The position numbers and the translations under genes were made by a program. The notes beneath the pieces were generated by a model, which saw only the letters and a program-made list of their open reading frames with translations, searched no databases and was not told the origin of the DNA. From assembly GCF_040545425.1 (NCBI RefSeq), contig NZ_JBEPLW010000010.1: a stretch of 64,000 nt of DNA; one strand, given 5' to 3'. Source of the DNA: Bhargavaea ullalensis. GTDB taxonomy: Bacteria > Bacillota > Bacilli > Bacillales_A > Planococcaceae. Shown here piece by piece: positions 42,830 through 52,050 of the stretch (position 1 is its first letter; the number at the start of each line of letters is the position of its first letter).

Positions 42830-43228
42830 ATGAGTGTCACCCTCTTTACATCGCCAAGCTGCACTTCTTGCCGCAAAGCGAAAGCATGGCTTGAAGAACA
42901 TGAAATTCCATATACAGAACGGAACATCTTCTCCGAACCGCTCACGATTGACGAGATCAAACAGATTCTCCGCATGACCGAAGACGGGACGGACGAAATT
43001 ATCTCAACCCGTTCAAAGATTTTCCAGAAGCTGAACGTGGACCTGGAAAGCCTGCCGCTCCAAACGCTCTATGAGCTTATCCAGGAACATCCCGGCCTTC
43101 TGCGGCGTCCGATCATCCTCGATGACAAGCGACTTCAGGTCGGCTACAATGAAGATGAGATTCGCCGTTTCCTCCCGCGCAAAGTGAGGGCCTACCAGCT
43201 TCTTGAAGCACAGCGGATGGTCAACTGA
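42830..43228 (+). CDS. spx: Transcriptional regulator Spx
   Basis: ArsC-fold regulator that binds the RNA polymerase alpha C-terminal domain under disulfide stress. The 132 residues carry the redox switch CTSC (Cys11, Cys14) and the nearly invariant stretches LRMTEDGTDEIISTRSK and DDKRLQVGYNEDEIRRFLPR, almost identical to B. subtilis Spx. Levels are set by ClpXP with the SpxH adaptor, whose gene lies 5 kb downstream. GAAAGGACGTG precedes the start, and a terminator follows. Confidence 0.96.
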   Translation: MSVTLFTSPSCTSCRKAKAWLEEHEIPYTERNIFSEPLTIDEIKQILRMTEDGTDEIISTRSKIFQKLNVDLESLPLQTLYELIQEHPGLLRRPIILDDKRLQVGYNEDEIRRFLPRKVRAYQLLEAQRMVN

Positions 43229-43239
43229 GCATAGCGACT

Positions 43240-43279
43240 GACTGACAGGAGAGTTCCGTGGAACCTGTCAGTCTTTTTG
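43240..43279 (+). terminator. Terminator after spx
   Basis: GACTGACAGG and CCTGTCAGTC pair exactly, followed by TTTTTGTTTTTTT. The transcript of spx is probably monocistronic. Confidence 0.88.
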
Positions 43280-43471
43280 TTTTTTTCCTTGCTTTCCGTT
43301 GGGCCGTCCCATACAATGCTTATACTACTACCTCTAAATCGGTCCAGCGGGACACGCCTTTCCACTCTTTGCCGGGCCGGCATATACTAAAGCAGGACAC
43401 TTGCCAACGGCGGAACGTTTCTTGATCAGCACGGATTTGCGGAGATTACCGTCGGAAGGGAGAGGTGCAAC

Positions 43472-44137
43472 ATGGAAATAGAACGGATCAATGAAAATAC
43501 GGTCAAGTTTTTCATTTCGTATATCGATATTGAAGAACGCGGATTCACACGCGACGAAATCTGGTACAACCGGGACCGGAGCGAAGAATTGTTCTGGGAA
43601 ATGATGGAGGAAGTCGACGATGAGTCGGATTTCGCCATTGAAGGCCCGCTCTGGATCCAGGTCCACGCGATGGACAAAGGGCTTGAAGTGACGGTTACCA
43701 AAGCCCAGGTCACGCGTGACGGCAAGCAGCTGGAGCCGCCGTTCGGCCAGGATGACCGGAGACGGATGTACGGCCAGGATGAATCGTCCTACGCGGACCT
43801 TCATGACCTGGACCAGTACATGCCGGAATTCCGCCAGGAAGAAGATGAATGGTCGGATGTCACGTTCAGCGTCGGTGACTTCGATGATCTCATTCCCCTT
43901 TCCCAGGTGTTGAAAGGGGAACCGCTGCGGACATCGCTTTATCTGTTTGAGGACCGGTATTACCTGCACATCGGCTTCGATGAACTTCCGGGAGACGAAG
44001 AGGACCTGGAAGACATCCACAGCATCCTGCAGGAATATGTCCGGCGCTCCAATGTCACGATCCACCGTCTTGAAGAGTATGGGAAAGTGATCATTGCAGA
44101 TGATGTGTTCGGCACAATTTCACAACACTTCGGCTGA
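43472..44137 (+). CDS. mecA: ClpC adaptor MecA
   Basis: Adaptor that delivers ComK and other substrates to ClpCP and drives ClpC assembly. The 221 residues begin MEIERINENTVKFFISYIDIEERGF, the conserved substrate-binding N-domain. An acidic linker follows (about 80-125), then the C-terminal ClpC-binding domain (YLFEDRYYLHIGFDEL). GGGAGAGG precedes the start. It stands between spx and coiA, as in B. subtilis. Confidence 0.95.
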   Translation: MEIERINENTVKFFISYIDIEERGFTRDEIWYNRDRSEELFWEMMEEVDDESDFAIEGPLWIQVHAMDKGLEVTVTKAQVTRDGKQLEPPFGQDDRRRMYGQDESSYADLHDLDQYMPEFRQEEDEWSDVTFSVGDFDDLIPLSQVLKGEPLRTSLYLFEDRYYLHIGFDELPGDEEDLEDIHSILQEYVRRSNVTIHRLEEYGKVIIADDVFGTISQHFG

Positions 44138-44151
44138 TGAAACAGCCTTTG

Positions 44152-44181
44152 GACGGGGAGCCCTGCGCTTCCCGTTTTTTC
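44152..44181 (+). terminator. Terminator after mecA
   Basis: ACGGGGAGC and GCTTCCCGT pair (one G-T) around CCTGC, then TTTTTT. The remainder to 44401 holds no recognised feature. Confidence 0.75.
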
Positions 44182-44401
44182 GTGCGGACAACCGGGGTGG
44201 CGGTCCGTTTTTAAGTCCGTGCGCAGGGGAACCGTGAAATTGAAAGTTTTGTTTTAAAGCGGTTTCCGATGCCGAATTCAGAAATTGCCACGCTTTTCCC
44301 GCTCAAGATCCAAATTTGGCATCCGGACGCTCCCCAGCCCGGTTTGCCTGAATTCGGCCCCCCGGCTACAATGGGCGAAACGGGTGAAGGGGGACTGGAT
44401 A

Positions 44402-45553
44402 TTGCTGTCTGCCATGATGGATAACGGAATTCAGCTGATCCTGACAAGACAGATGACGAAGAGCACGCTGAGCCGGCTCAGGGAGGAACATCAATTTCAC
44501 TGCCCGCAGTGCGAGGGAAGGATGTGGCTCAGGCTGGGGGATGTCCGGATCCCTCATTTTGCCCATAGGGCCGGATCGGAATGCCGGACGGAGTTTGCCG
44601 AAGGGGAATCGGAAACGCATCTGGCGGGCAAGCAGCTGCTTTATGAAATGTTCAGCAATCTGGGGCTGCCGACGGGGATGGAGACCCGGATCAAGTCGAT
44701 CAACCAACGCCCGGACCTGCTCGTGGAAAAGGATGGCCGTCCGCATGCCATCGAGTTCCAGTGCAGTCCGATTCCAAGGTCTCTCGTCAGCAAACGGACC
44801 GAGGGCTTTCTGAGCCTGGACATCGGTGCCCACTGGATTCCCGCCACGCCGGGAAGCTGGGGCGGTCCGGGGCCGTCCGTCCGCATGCGCTCAATCCCGG
44901 ACTTTATTCAAATCTTTTACCGGCATGACGGAACAGCGGGGAAGTACGTGATGACGTTCGATCCGCTGACAGCTCATTTTTATTATTTTAACCATCCGAT
45001 GCATGTCAGCGGCCAGTCGTATATCGGAAAAACGGTCGCTTTGCCTTACACAGACCAGCACTTCCCATTTGCGGTACCTGCCCGCCCGGATCCGGATACG
45101 TTTCGCCGGTATCTGAAGGAATACGCAAAAAGGCGGAAGGCGTTCCTGGACAGGCGGATCCTCCTCAACCGGAAAGGCATCAATGATCCGCTGCTTCGTG
45201 CCTGCTATGAGAATGGAGTGATGATCGGCCGGCTGTCCCCGTATATCGGCGTGCCGACACTCCATGCGGAACGATATGCCGTACATGCGGCAGAATGGCA
45301 AGCCCAGTTCGTCTTCCTCCTCGCCTCGCATGGTGCCTTGGGCCGCTGGAAAAATCCCGGCATGATCGGGAAATTCCTGCGCAAGCATCCGGCCGACCGG
45401 GGAGAGGGGCGCCAGGCGGTCGAGGCTTATGCGCGGTTCTTGGAACGCTCCGGAATCACCACAATGGACGACTTGATGCGGCGCGAGGTACTTTCGGATG
45501 AATCGGTCCGGCTTCTCTGGAATGATTTCCTTGCCAACCAAAGTGAAAATTGA
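44402..45553 (+). CDS. coiA: Competence protein CoiA
   Basis: The 383-residue protein has the CoiA zinc-ribbon-like N-terminus (FHCPQCEGRMWLRLGD) and IPHFAHRAGSEC. A nuclease-like core follows (ETHLAGKQLLYEMF, then INQRPDLLVEKDG and AIEFQCSPI, resembling the D-ExK arrangement). CoiA assists recombination of transforming DNA. A TTG start at 44402 is chosen because AAGGGGG lies 8 bases ahead; the ORF upstream of it is not family-like. It sits between mecA and pepF. Confidence 0.85.
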   Translation: MLSAMMDNGIQLILTRQMTKSTLSRLREEHQFHCPQCEGRMWLRLGDVRIPHFAHRAGSECRTEFAEGESETHLAGKQLLYEMFSNLGLPTGMETRIKSINQRPDLLVEKDGRPHAIEFQCSPIPRSLVSKRTEGFLSLDIGAHWIPATPGSWGGPGPSVRMRSIPDFIQIFYRHDGTAGKYVMTFDPLTAHFYYFNHPMHVSGQSYIGKTVALPYTDQHFPFAVPARPDPDTFRRYLKEYAKRRKAFLDRRILLNRKGINDPLLRACYENGVMIGRLSPYIGVPTLHAERYAVHAAEWQAQFVFLLASHGALGRWKNPGMIGKFLRKHPADRGEGRQAVEAYARFLERSGITTMDDLMRREVLSDESVRLLWNDFLANQSEN

Positions 45554-45603
45554 GAAAATGGTCATGTGATTTATTTTGGCAAGCGAAGGAAGGAGCATGT
45601 TTG

Positions 45604-47427
45604 ATGACAACCGAACCAACGACGGATGTTCTGACAAGAGACCAGGTGCCGGCCGAAGAAACGTGGCGGCTGGAAGACATCTTTGAAACCGACCAGAAAT
45701 GGGATGAGGAATACAAGGCAGTGGAACAGCTTGCCGAGAAAGCGGATCAATTCCGGGGAACGCTAGGGGAAGGGCCGGACAAGCTGCTGGCCGCGCTCCG
45801 TTTCCGTGATGAGCTATTTGAGCGCCTGCAGCGCCTTTACACGTATGCCCACATGCGCTACGACCAGGATACGGCGAACAGCCATTACCAGGCGATGGAC
45901 GGCCGGGTGAAGACGTTGTACGTGAAGGTCGCGACGGTATTTTCCTACTTCACCCCCGAATTGCTGTCCATTGAAGAAGCGGAGCTGAAACGGTTCATTG
46001 ATGAAGATGAAGGACTCGGCCTTTACCGACAGGCGCTGGAGGAAGTGAACGCGCAGCGTCCGCACGTTTTGCCGGCGGAGCAGGAAGCCCTCCTCGCCCA
46101 GTTCTCCGAAGTGGCGGGATCCCCGTCAGAGACGTTCGGCATGCTGAACAATGCCGATCTCGAATTCCCGATGATCAAAGACGAAGAGGGGAAAAAGACG
46201 CAACTGACACACGGCCGCTACACGACGTTCCTTGAAAGCGGGGATCGTTCAGTCCGCGAATCCGCCTTCCGGGCGATGTATGACACGTACGGCAAGTTCC
46301 GCAACACATTCGCCTCCACGCTGTCCGGCAACATCAAAGCCAACAACGTGAATGCCCGCGTCAGGAACTATGGCTCCGCACGAGAAGCGGCTTTGTCCAA
46401 CAACCATATACCGGAAAGCGTTTATGACAACCTCGTCGGCACGATCAATGAACATCTTCCGCTGCTCCACAAATATGTCTCGCTCCGGAAAAAAGTGCTC
46501 GGCGTTGATGAATTGCATATGTGGGACATGTACGCACCGCTCGTCAAAGATGTCGACATGAAAATTCCGTACGACAAGGCGAAAGGCATGATGCTCGAGG
46601 GACTTGCCCCGCTTGGCGAGGAATATGCGGAGATCCTGAAGGAAGGCCTGGAGAACCGCTGGGTGGACGTGCGGGAAAACAAAGGAAAGCGTTCCGGCGC
46701 CTACTCGTCCGGCACGTATGGGACGAACCCGTATATCCTCATGAACTGGCACGACAATGTGAACAACCTGTTCACGCTTGCGCATGAGTTCGGCCACAGC
46801 GTGCACAGCTACTACACGCGGAAATCCCAGCCGTTCGTTTACGGCGACTATACGATCTTCGTCGCGGAAGTCGCATCGACCTGCAACGAGGCACTGCTGA
46901 ACGACCACCTGCTCAAGACACTCTCCGATGAGCAGCAAAAGATGTACTTGCTGAACTACTGGCTGGAAGGTTTCCGCGGCACGGTGTTCCGCCAAACGAT
47001 GTTTGCGGAGTTTGAGCACGAAATCCACAAGCTCGACCAGGAAGGAACTGCACTCACCGCCGAAAAGTTGACGGAAACCTATTATGAGCTCAACAAGAAG
47101 TACTTTGGCGAGGACCTTGTGGTGGACGAGGAAATCGGCCTGGAGTGGGCACGGATCCCGCACTTCTACTACAACTACTACGTCTATCAGTATGCAACCG
47201 GATACAGTGCGGCCGTGGCGCTCAGCAATAAAATCCTCGAAGAGGGACAGCCGGCGGTCGACCGCTACATCGGGGAATTCCTGAAGGCCGGCTCGTCCGA
47301 TTACCCGATCGAAGTGTTGAAGAAGGCAGGCGTCGACATGACGACGCGCGAGCCGATTGAGGCCGCGTGCCGTGCATTCGGCGAAAAGCTCGACGAACTC
47401 GAGAAATTGCTCGGACAGTCGGAATAA
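45604..47427 (+). CDS. pepF: Oligoendopeptidase F
   Basis: Cytosolic M3B metallopeptidase that cleaves short peptides. The 607 residues include the zinc motif HEFGH (in LAHEFGHSVHSYY) with the downstream Glu in the EVASTCNEALL segment. The N-terminal half opens ETWRLEDIFETDQKW. AAGGAAGGAG precedes ATG 45604; an earlier in-frame ATG at 45550 overlaps the coiA end and has no ribosome site. Neighbouring spx, mecA and spxH make this a proteolysis-rich locus. Confidence 0.93.
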   Translation: MTTEPTTDVLTRDQVPAEETWRLEDIFETDQKWDEEYKAVEQLAEKADQFRGTLGEGPDKLLAALRFRDELFERLQRLYTYAHMRYDQDTANSHYQAMDGRVKTLYVKVATVFSYFTPELLSIEEAELKRFIDEDEGLGLYRQALEEVNAQRPHVLPAEQEALLAQFSEVAGSPSETFGMLNNADLEFPMIKDEEGKKTQLTHGRYTTFLESGDRSVRESAFRAMYDTYGKFRNTFASTLSGNIKANNVNARVRNYGSAREAALSNNHIPESVYDNLVGTINEHLPLLHKYVSLRKKVLGVDELHMWDMYAPLVKDVDMKIPYDKAKGMMLEGLAPLGEEYAEILKEGLENRWVDVRENKGKRSGAYSSGTYGTNPYILMNWHDNVNNLFTLAHEFGHSVHSYYTRKSQPFVYGDYTIFVAEVASTCNEALLNDHLLKTLSDEQQKMYLLNYWLEGFRGTVFRQTMFAEFEHEIHKLDQEGTALTAEKLTETYYELNKKYFGEDLVVDEEIGLEWARIPHFYYNYYVYQYATGYSAAVALSNKILEEGQPAVDRYIGEFLKAGSSDYPIEVLKKAGVDMTTREPIEAACRAFGEKLDELEKLLGQSE

Positions 47428-47705
47428 GACCGATAAACAGGCTGAAAAGCGGGCCGGGACCCACCGGCAGCGCACAGCCTTTTCTCTTGCATATTTTTGA
47501 TAAGTGAATTCTGAATTACTTTTCAAATATAACGATTCAAGGACTGAAAACGTTCACAATGTGACAACCGTGTGAAAGTTCATGTGAAAACTTGCGCATA
47601 CTATTATTCCGTGTTAAATTAAGACTGTGAAATATTTCACCAAACAAACACCCCTTTTGTTTGAACGTGAACATTTCCCCCATCCCCTTCGTGTAATACG
47701 AAACG

Positions 47706-47742
47706 CACCCGCTCCTCCCCCGGAGCGGGTGTTCTTTTTGTT
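47706..47742 (+). terminator. Terminator between pepF and spxH
   Basis: ACCCGCTCC and GGAGCGGGT pair around TCCCCC, followed by GTTCTTTTTG. It lies 280 bases after pepF. The stretch 47428-47705 is AT-rich with several TGTGAAA and GTTCA-like short motifs near 47570-47640 but no gene. Confidence 0.7.
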
Positions 47743-47793
47743 TAATGGAGGCTGTGGACGGTCCGCTTCCCCGCGGCCGATCGACATGAATAA

Positions 47794-47826
47794 AGCCCTG
47801 CACGGCGTCATCGGCCGTGCAGGGCT
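47794..47826. terminator. Terminator after spxH (minus strand)
   Basis: AGCCCTGCACGGC and GCCGTGCAGGGCT are exact complements around GTCATCG. The minus-strand tail TTTATT follows; it lies 16 bases past the spxH stop. Confidence 0.75.
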
Positions 47827-47841
47827 GTTTTATGATGGCAG

Positions 47842-48645
47842 TCAGAGGTCCAGTTTGCGGCGCCAGAGCTTCGTCCCGGAGAAGGGGACACATTCGACGC
47901 GCCGCTGGAGGAGGCGCTTCTTCAGTTCGCGCTCCGCCGTGCGGATGTTCACTTTATAAATGGCGGCAATTTCGTTGGTCGTCAGCGAATCAAACCGCTT
48001 GAATAATTCCTCAAGAGAAGGGGGGACGGATTTTTCCATTTGCTCGCCGAGCAGTTCCTCCAGTACTTTCACATAGATTTCATAATCATGGACGCCCTCG
48101 ACCATCAGGCCCTCGTCTTCAAATTTGTTGTTGAAAAAGACGAAGCTCGGGGCGTTGTCGACTTCCATTTCCCTTGAAATGTATAAGTCGCACTGGAAGG
48201 ACTTGGCGGCATTCACTGAACGGAAATCCTGGATGAATTCGTCCACGTCAATTCCGATCCGGTCTGCAATCTCGATCAAAGTTTCCTGTGCGCTGACGTC
48301 CCTTCCTTTCAGAAAACGGTAGTCGAACAGCTTGGACAAGTACTTGAATCCCGCCCGCTTGCCCTGGAACTCTGCGGCTTTGATCGCCACTGCGGGCAAA
48401 GCCGGATGAGCGGCATTCAGGATGGATGCATCCACGGCGTGGGGGAGGGCGCGTTGTGACGCCCTCGACATTTTCATGATGACCCGGTAGGTGAAGTACC
48501 GGTCATATTCGACCTGGAGACGACGGAGGACGGGGATCAGATCCCAGCAGACGGCATCCCCCGGGTCGATGAATACATACAGCTCAAGCGGCTTGGACGG
48601 CTGTTCGAGTTCCGTGCTTTCGGATGGATTCGGCATGAGGTTCAA
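47842..48645 (-). CDS. spxH: Spx-degradation adaptor SpxH/YjbH, CxxC motif absent
   Basis: DsbA-like thioredoxin-fold adaptor that presents Spx to ClpXP. The 267 residues contain the fold start LELYVFIDPGDAVCWDLIPVL and a long helical C-terminal half ending in a basic helix (NIRTAERELKKRLLQRR). B. subtilis YjbH has CPEC at the active site and a His/Cys-rich N-terminus (memory). Here the site reads DAVC with one Cys only, and the N-terminal metal ligands are missing. It overlaps yjbI by four bases. Confidence 0.82.
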   Translation of the reverse strand: MNLMPNPSESTELEQPSKPLELYVFIDPGDAVCWDLIPVLRRLQVEYDRYFTYRVIMKMSRASQRALPHAVDASILNAAHPALPAVAIKAAEFQGKRAGFKYLSKLFDYRFLKGRDVSAQETLIEIADRIGIDVDEFIQDFRSVNAAKSFQCDLYISREMEVDNAPSFVFFNNKFEDEGLMVEGVHDYEIYVKVLEELLGEQMEKSVPPSLEELFKRFDSLTTNEIAAIYKVNIRTAERELKKRLLQRRVECVPFSGTKLWRRKLDL

Positions 48646-49043
48646 CTCGATCCCTCCCCGGCCGGATCTTTGATGTTGACCATATGGTTGGCGGTCAAGA
48701 TCAGGCGGTTATAAAAGTCGTCCCGGATTTTCCCTTCGAGTCCGGCTTCGTCCATCGCCTCTGCCATGCATTCAAGCCAGGCCTGGGCCCGGTCATAGGT
48801 GATCGGGAAAGGAAGATGGCGTGCCCGGAGCATCGGGTGTCCGTGTTCCTGCGTGTATAGGTTCGGTCCGCCGAGGAATTGGGTCAGAAACTGCTTCTGC
48901 TTCCTTGCGGTTTCGGTCAGGTCGTCCGGAAAAATGGGCGTAAGCATCGGATGCCGGGCGACTTTTCCATAGAAGCGGTCAACAAGATCGGACAGGCGTT
49001 CCGCTCCGATCTCTTCATAAGGAATGATGGGTTTCCGGGTCAT
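48642..49043 (-). CDS. yjbI: Truncated haemoglobin, YjbI-like
   Basis: Group II 2-on-2 globin of 133 residues, starting PYEEIGAERLSDLVDRFYGKVARHP. It has PIFPDD, a distal region around KQKQFLTQFLGGP and the proximal His in HPMLRARHLPF. Such globins bind oxygen or handle NO. It is the first gene of the yjbI-spxH pair on the minus strand; GGAGCATGC precedes the ATG. Confidence 0.9.
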   Translation of the reverse strand: MTRKPIIPYEEIGAERLSDLVDRFYGKVARHPMLTPIFPDDLTETARKQKQFLTQFLGGPNLYTQEHGHPMLRARHLPFPITYDRAQAWLECMAEAMDEAGLEGKIRDDFYNRLILTANHMVNIKDPAGEGSS

Positions 49044-49245
49044 GATGCATGCTCCTTTTCAAATTCCATTGGCGTCTTTGTTGGCGATGATTTTAAAATC
49101 ATTCTATCAACCACCCTTCCGATTCACAAATAAATCGATTTTCCGGCGTCCGGAAGCCGTCCCGTCCATATTGGGAACTGCGCAATGGCACGCTCTGTGA
49201 TAGACTGAAAACGACTATGCATGATGTAAGAAGGGAAGAGGGCAT

Positions 49246-49629
49246 GTGAAGAGCAATCTGATGATCCGCGGGGCGGAAAAAAGAGGGGAACAGATGGAAT
49301 TCCTCCTCAAAGAAGGAACGGTGCTGCCGGAGGTGAAGCCGTCCGGCCGGATGATCACCGACACGGATTCGGGGACATTCGTCTATCTGCTGGACGACGG
49401 GGAGCAGTTCCTGCAGATCCATTTTCCGGAGGAAGTGTGGCCGGTGATGGCCGAAGCGCTCCGAGAAGGGCGGAATCCGATGCTTACGGACGGCAGCCGG
49501 ACTGTGTCACTCGACCGTTTTTCGGATGAACTCGATATGCTCATCTTCAATATCGAAGGCAATGACAACTATGGAGATGAATTCTCCGCGGCGGTGGAAT
49601 CCGCCTTTCACGAAATCCTCGGGGCCTGA
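49246..49629 (+). CDS. yjbL: UPF0738 family protein, YjbL-like
   Basis: The 127-residue acidic protein contains GRMITDTDSGTFVYLLDDGEQF and FNIEGNDNYGDEFS, the UPF0738 pattern, with unknown function. The GTG start at 49246 follows GAAGAGGG; an ATG at 49261 is the alternative. It stands just ahead of relQ, as yjbL precedes yjbM in B. subtilis. Confidence 0.75.
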   Translation: MKSNLMIRGAEKRGEQMEFLLKEGTVLPEVKPSGRMITDTDSGTFVYLLDDGEQFLQIHFPEEVWPVMAEALREGRNPMLTDGSRTVSLDRFSDELDMLIFNIEGNDNYGDEFSAAVESAFHEILGA

Positions 49630-49657
49630 AGGGTCCGGACGAACGGGGGAGTAAACA

Positions 49658-50359
49658 ATGGGACAATGGGAACGATTCCTGGAACCTTATAAACAGGCAG
49701 TCGATGAACTGAAGATCAAGCTGAAAGGGATGCGTGCCCAGTTTGCAACGGAGATCGAGCATGCGCCGATCGAATTTGTGACGGGCCGCGTCAAGCCGCT
49801 TGCCAGCATCTATGACAAGTCGCTTGAAAAAGGAGTCCCGTTTGAACCGGGGGAAGAACTGGCGAAGGAGCTGCCGGACATTGCCGGGCTCCGGATCATG
49901 TGCCAGTTTGTCGATGACATCGGAACCGTCGTGGAAAGCATCCGGAACAGGAAAGACATGCGGGTGGTCGAGGAACGGGACTACATATCCCAGAACAAGC
50001 CGAGCGGCTACCGGTCCTACCATATGATCATCGAGTACCCGGTGCAGACGATCCACGGCGAGAAGGCCATCTTCGCCGAAATTCAGATCCGGACGCTCGC
50101 CATGAACTTCTGGGCTTCGATCGAGCACTCCCTCAACTACAAATACAAGGGGGATTTCCCGCAGGAGATCAAAAAGCGGCTTCAAAGCGCGGCAGAGGCG
50201 GCTTTCTCGCTCGATGAAGAAATGTCGCAGATCCGTGACGAAATCCAGGAGGCCCAGCGGTTCTTCAGCGAATACCGGGGAGAAGCGCGCGAAGAGGCCC
50301 GCAAGACCGATGAAGGAGGCGGGGGAGATGAAGTTTTCAATCCAGTCGAGAGGCGATGA
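49658..50359 (+). CDS. relQ: Small alarmone synthetase RelQ (SasB/YjbM)
   Basis: Single-domain (p)ppGpp synthetase. The 233 residues cover a RelA/SpoT synthetase domain with VTGRVKPLASIYDKSLEKG, ELPDIAGLRIMC, the catalytic NKPSGYRSYHMIIE and the acidic FAEIQIRTLAMNFWASIEH. No hydrolase or regulatory domain is present. The C-terminal tail (about 215-233) is charged and overlaps nadK by 32 bases, so alarmone synthesis and NADP supply are co-translated. Confidence 0.93.
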   Translation: MGQWERFLEPYKQAVDELKIKLKGMRAQFATEIEHAPIEFVTGRVKPLASIYDKSLEKGVPFEPGEELAKELPDIAGLRIMCQFVDDIGTVVESIRNRKDMRVVEERDYISQNKPSGYRSYHMIIEYPVQTIHGEKAIFAEIQIRTLAMNFWASIEHSLNYKYKGDFPQEIKKRLQSAAEAAFSLDEEMSQIRDEIQEAQRFFSEYRGEAREEARKTDEGGGGDEVFNPVERR

Positions 50360-51140
50360 CCTGTCCAATGCACTGGCAGAACAGGCGAAAGGATATCTTG
50401 CGGACTTCGGCATGATTTTCGACGAAGCGGAGCCGGACATCGTGCTGACGATCGGCGGCGACGGAACGCTCCTCCACGCATTCCACCGCTACCGGGACCG
50501 GCTGGCGGACACGGCGTTCGTCGGTGTGCACACCGGCCATCTCGGATTTTACGCGGACTGGAAGCCGCTGGAGCTGGAGAAGCTGGTCATCTCGATCGCC
50601 AAGCAGGAATATGACGTGATCGAGTATCCGCTGCTTGAAGTGACGATCCGCTACAGGAGCGGGATGAATGACGCCGTTTATCTGGCGATGAATGAATCGA
50701 CGGTCAAGTCTCCGGACGTTACGCTCGTCATGGACGTGGAGCTGAACGGCATGCCGTTTGAGCGGTTCCGGGGAGACGGGCTGTGCGTTTCGACGCCGTC
50801 CGGCAGCACGGCCTATAACAAGGCGCTCGGCGGCGCGATCATCCATCCGTCGCTGCAGGCGATGCAGCTGACCGAGATGGCGTCGATCAACAACCGTGTG
50901 TTCCGGACCGTCGGATCGCCGCTCGTGCTGCCTTCCCATCATTCATGTGTGCTGAAGCCGGTGAAGGGACCCGATTTCATGGTCACGGTCGATCATCTTC
51001 ATCTTCTGCACAAGGACGTCAAGACGATCAGCTACCGGGTGGCGGATGAGAAAGTCCGCTTTGCCCGCTTCCGTGCCTTCCCGTTCTGGAAGCGCGTCCA
51101 CGACTCGTTCATCGACTCGGACATCGGCACCGATGCTTGA
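50328..51140 (+). CDS. nadK: NAD kinase
   Basis: Makes NADP from NAD. The 270 residues include the kinase motif TIGGDGTLLHAFHRY (near 47-61) and the NE/D motif MNESTVKSPDVT. The NAD pocket segment is DGLCVSTPSGSTAYNKALGGAI. GGAGGCGGGGGAG precedes ATG 50328 inside relQ. It overlaps the following pseudouridine-synthase start by 8 bases. relQ-nadK-rluD order is that of B. subtilis yjbM-yjbN-yjbO. Confidence 0.94.
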   Translation: MKFSIQSRGDDLSNALAEQAKGYLADFGMIFDEAEPDIVLTIGGDGTLLHAFHRYRDRLADTAFVGVHTGHLGFYADWKPLELEKLVISIAKQEYDVIEYPLLEVTIRYRSGMNDAVYLAMNESTVKSPDVTLVMDVELNGMPFERFRGDGLCVSTPSGSTAYNKALGGAIIHPSLQAMQLTEMASINNRVFRTVGSPLVLPSHHSCVLKPVKGPDFMVTVDHLHLLHKDVKTISYRVADEKVRFARFRAFPFWKRVHDSFIDSDIGTDA

Positions 51141-52050
51141 TGACCGCCGCTTCCGTCTCACTTTCACCGCCGGCGAGGAGGGCGGGGAGCTGGGGCGCTT
51201 TTTGTCGGAGTGCGGCATCTCCAGAAGGACGCTGACCGCGGTGAAATACCGCGGCGGGCACTTGTATGTGAATGGCTCGGAACGTACGGTCCGCCATCGG
51301 CTTTCGCCCGGCGATGAAGTGACGGTCATCTTTCCGCCCGAGGAGCCGGCTGAAGGGCTTTCGGCGGAGGACGGGCCGCTTTCGGTCGTCCATGAAGACG
51401 ATGCGCTGCTCATCATCGACAAGCCGGCCGGACTGGCGACCATTCCGTCAAGGGATGCTCCCGGCGGAACGCTGGCCAATTTTGTCGCGGGGAAGTTTCA
51501 AAGAGAAGGGATTCCCGCAACCGCCCATGTGGTCACGCGCCTTGACCGAAACACATCGGGTCTCGTCTGCATGGCGAAAAACCGCCACATCCATCATCTG
51601 CTGTCGGAGCAGATGAAAGCGGGCGGCCTGTTCAAACGTTATGCTGCGATAGCACCCGGTCGCTTCCGTAGCGGCCATTTCATGATTGATTCTCCGATCG
51701 GACGCAAGGACGGCAGCATCATCGAGCGGACGGTCCGGCCCGACGGCCAGCGGGCGCTGACGGAGGTGAGCGTTGTCCGGTCGGCAGAAGCGGAGGGACG
51801 GCTGCTGAATGAGCTGTCGGTCATTCTTCACACGGGCAGAACCCATCAGATCCGTGTGCATCTCGCATCAATCGGTCATCCTCTTGAAGGCGACAGCCTG
51901 TACGGCGGAAGCGTTGACCGGATCGGAAGGCAGGCGCTGCACTGCACGGAGTTGTCGCTTGGCCATCCGCTGACGGGTGAGCCCGTAAGTTTTCTCAGTC
52001 CATTGCCGGAGGATATGCGGCGGATGGGACTCAGTCCGGGAACTCGCTGA
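51133..52050 (+). CDS. RluA-family pseudouridine synthase
   Basis: Modifies uridines in rRNA or tRNA. The 305 residues have an S4-like N-terminal segment (GRFLSECGISRRTL; GHLYVNG) and the catalytic motif VTRLDRNTSGLVCMAK (Asp near residue 139). RluA motif III reads GRTHQIRVHLASIGHPLEGD. The RluD subgroup is likely but the target base cannot be read from sequence. The start overlaps the nadK stop without a strong ribosome site, so it relies on coupling. The end overlaps prpE by 20 bases on the opposite strand. Confidence 0.85.
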   Translation: MLDDRRFRLTFTAGEEGGELGRFLSECGISRRTLTAVKYRGGHLYVNGSERTVRHRLSPGDEVTVIFPPEEPAEGLSAEDGPLSVVHEDDALLIIDKPAGLATIPSRDAPGGTLANFVAGKFQREGIPATAHVVTRLDRNTSGLVCMAKNRHIHHLLSEQMKAGGLFKRYAAIAPGRFRSGHFMIDSPIGRKDGSIIERTVRPDGQRALTEVSVVRSAEAEGRLLNELSVILHTGRTHQIRVHLASIGHPLEGDSLYGGSVDRIGRQALHCTELSLGHPLTGEPVSFLSPLPEDMRRMGLSPGTR

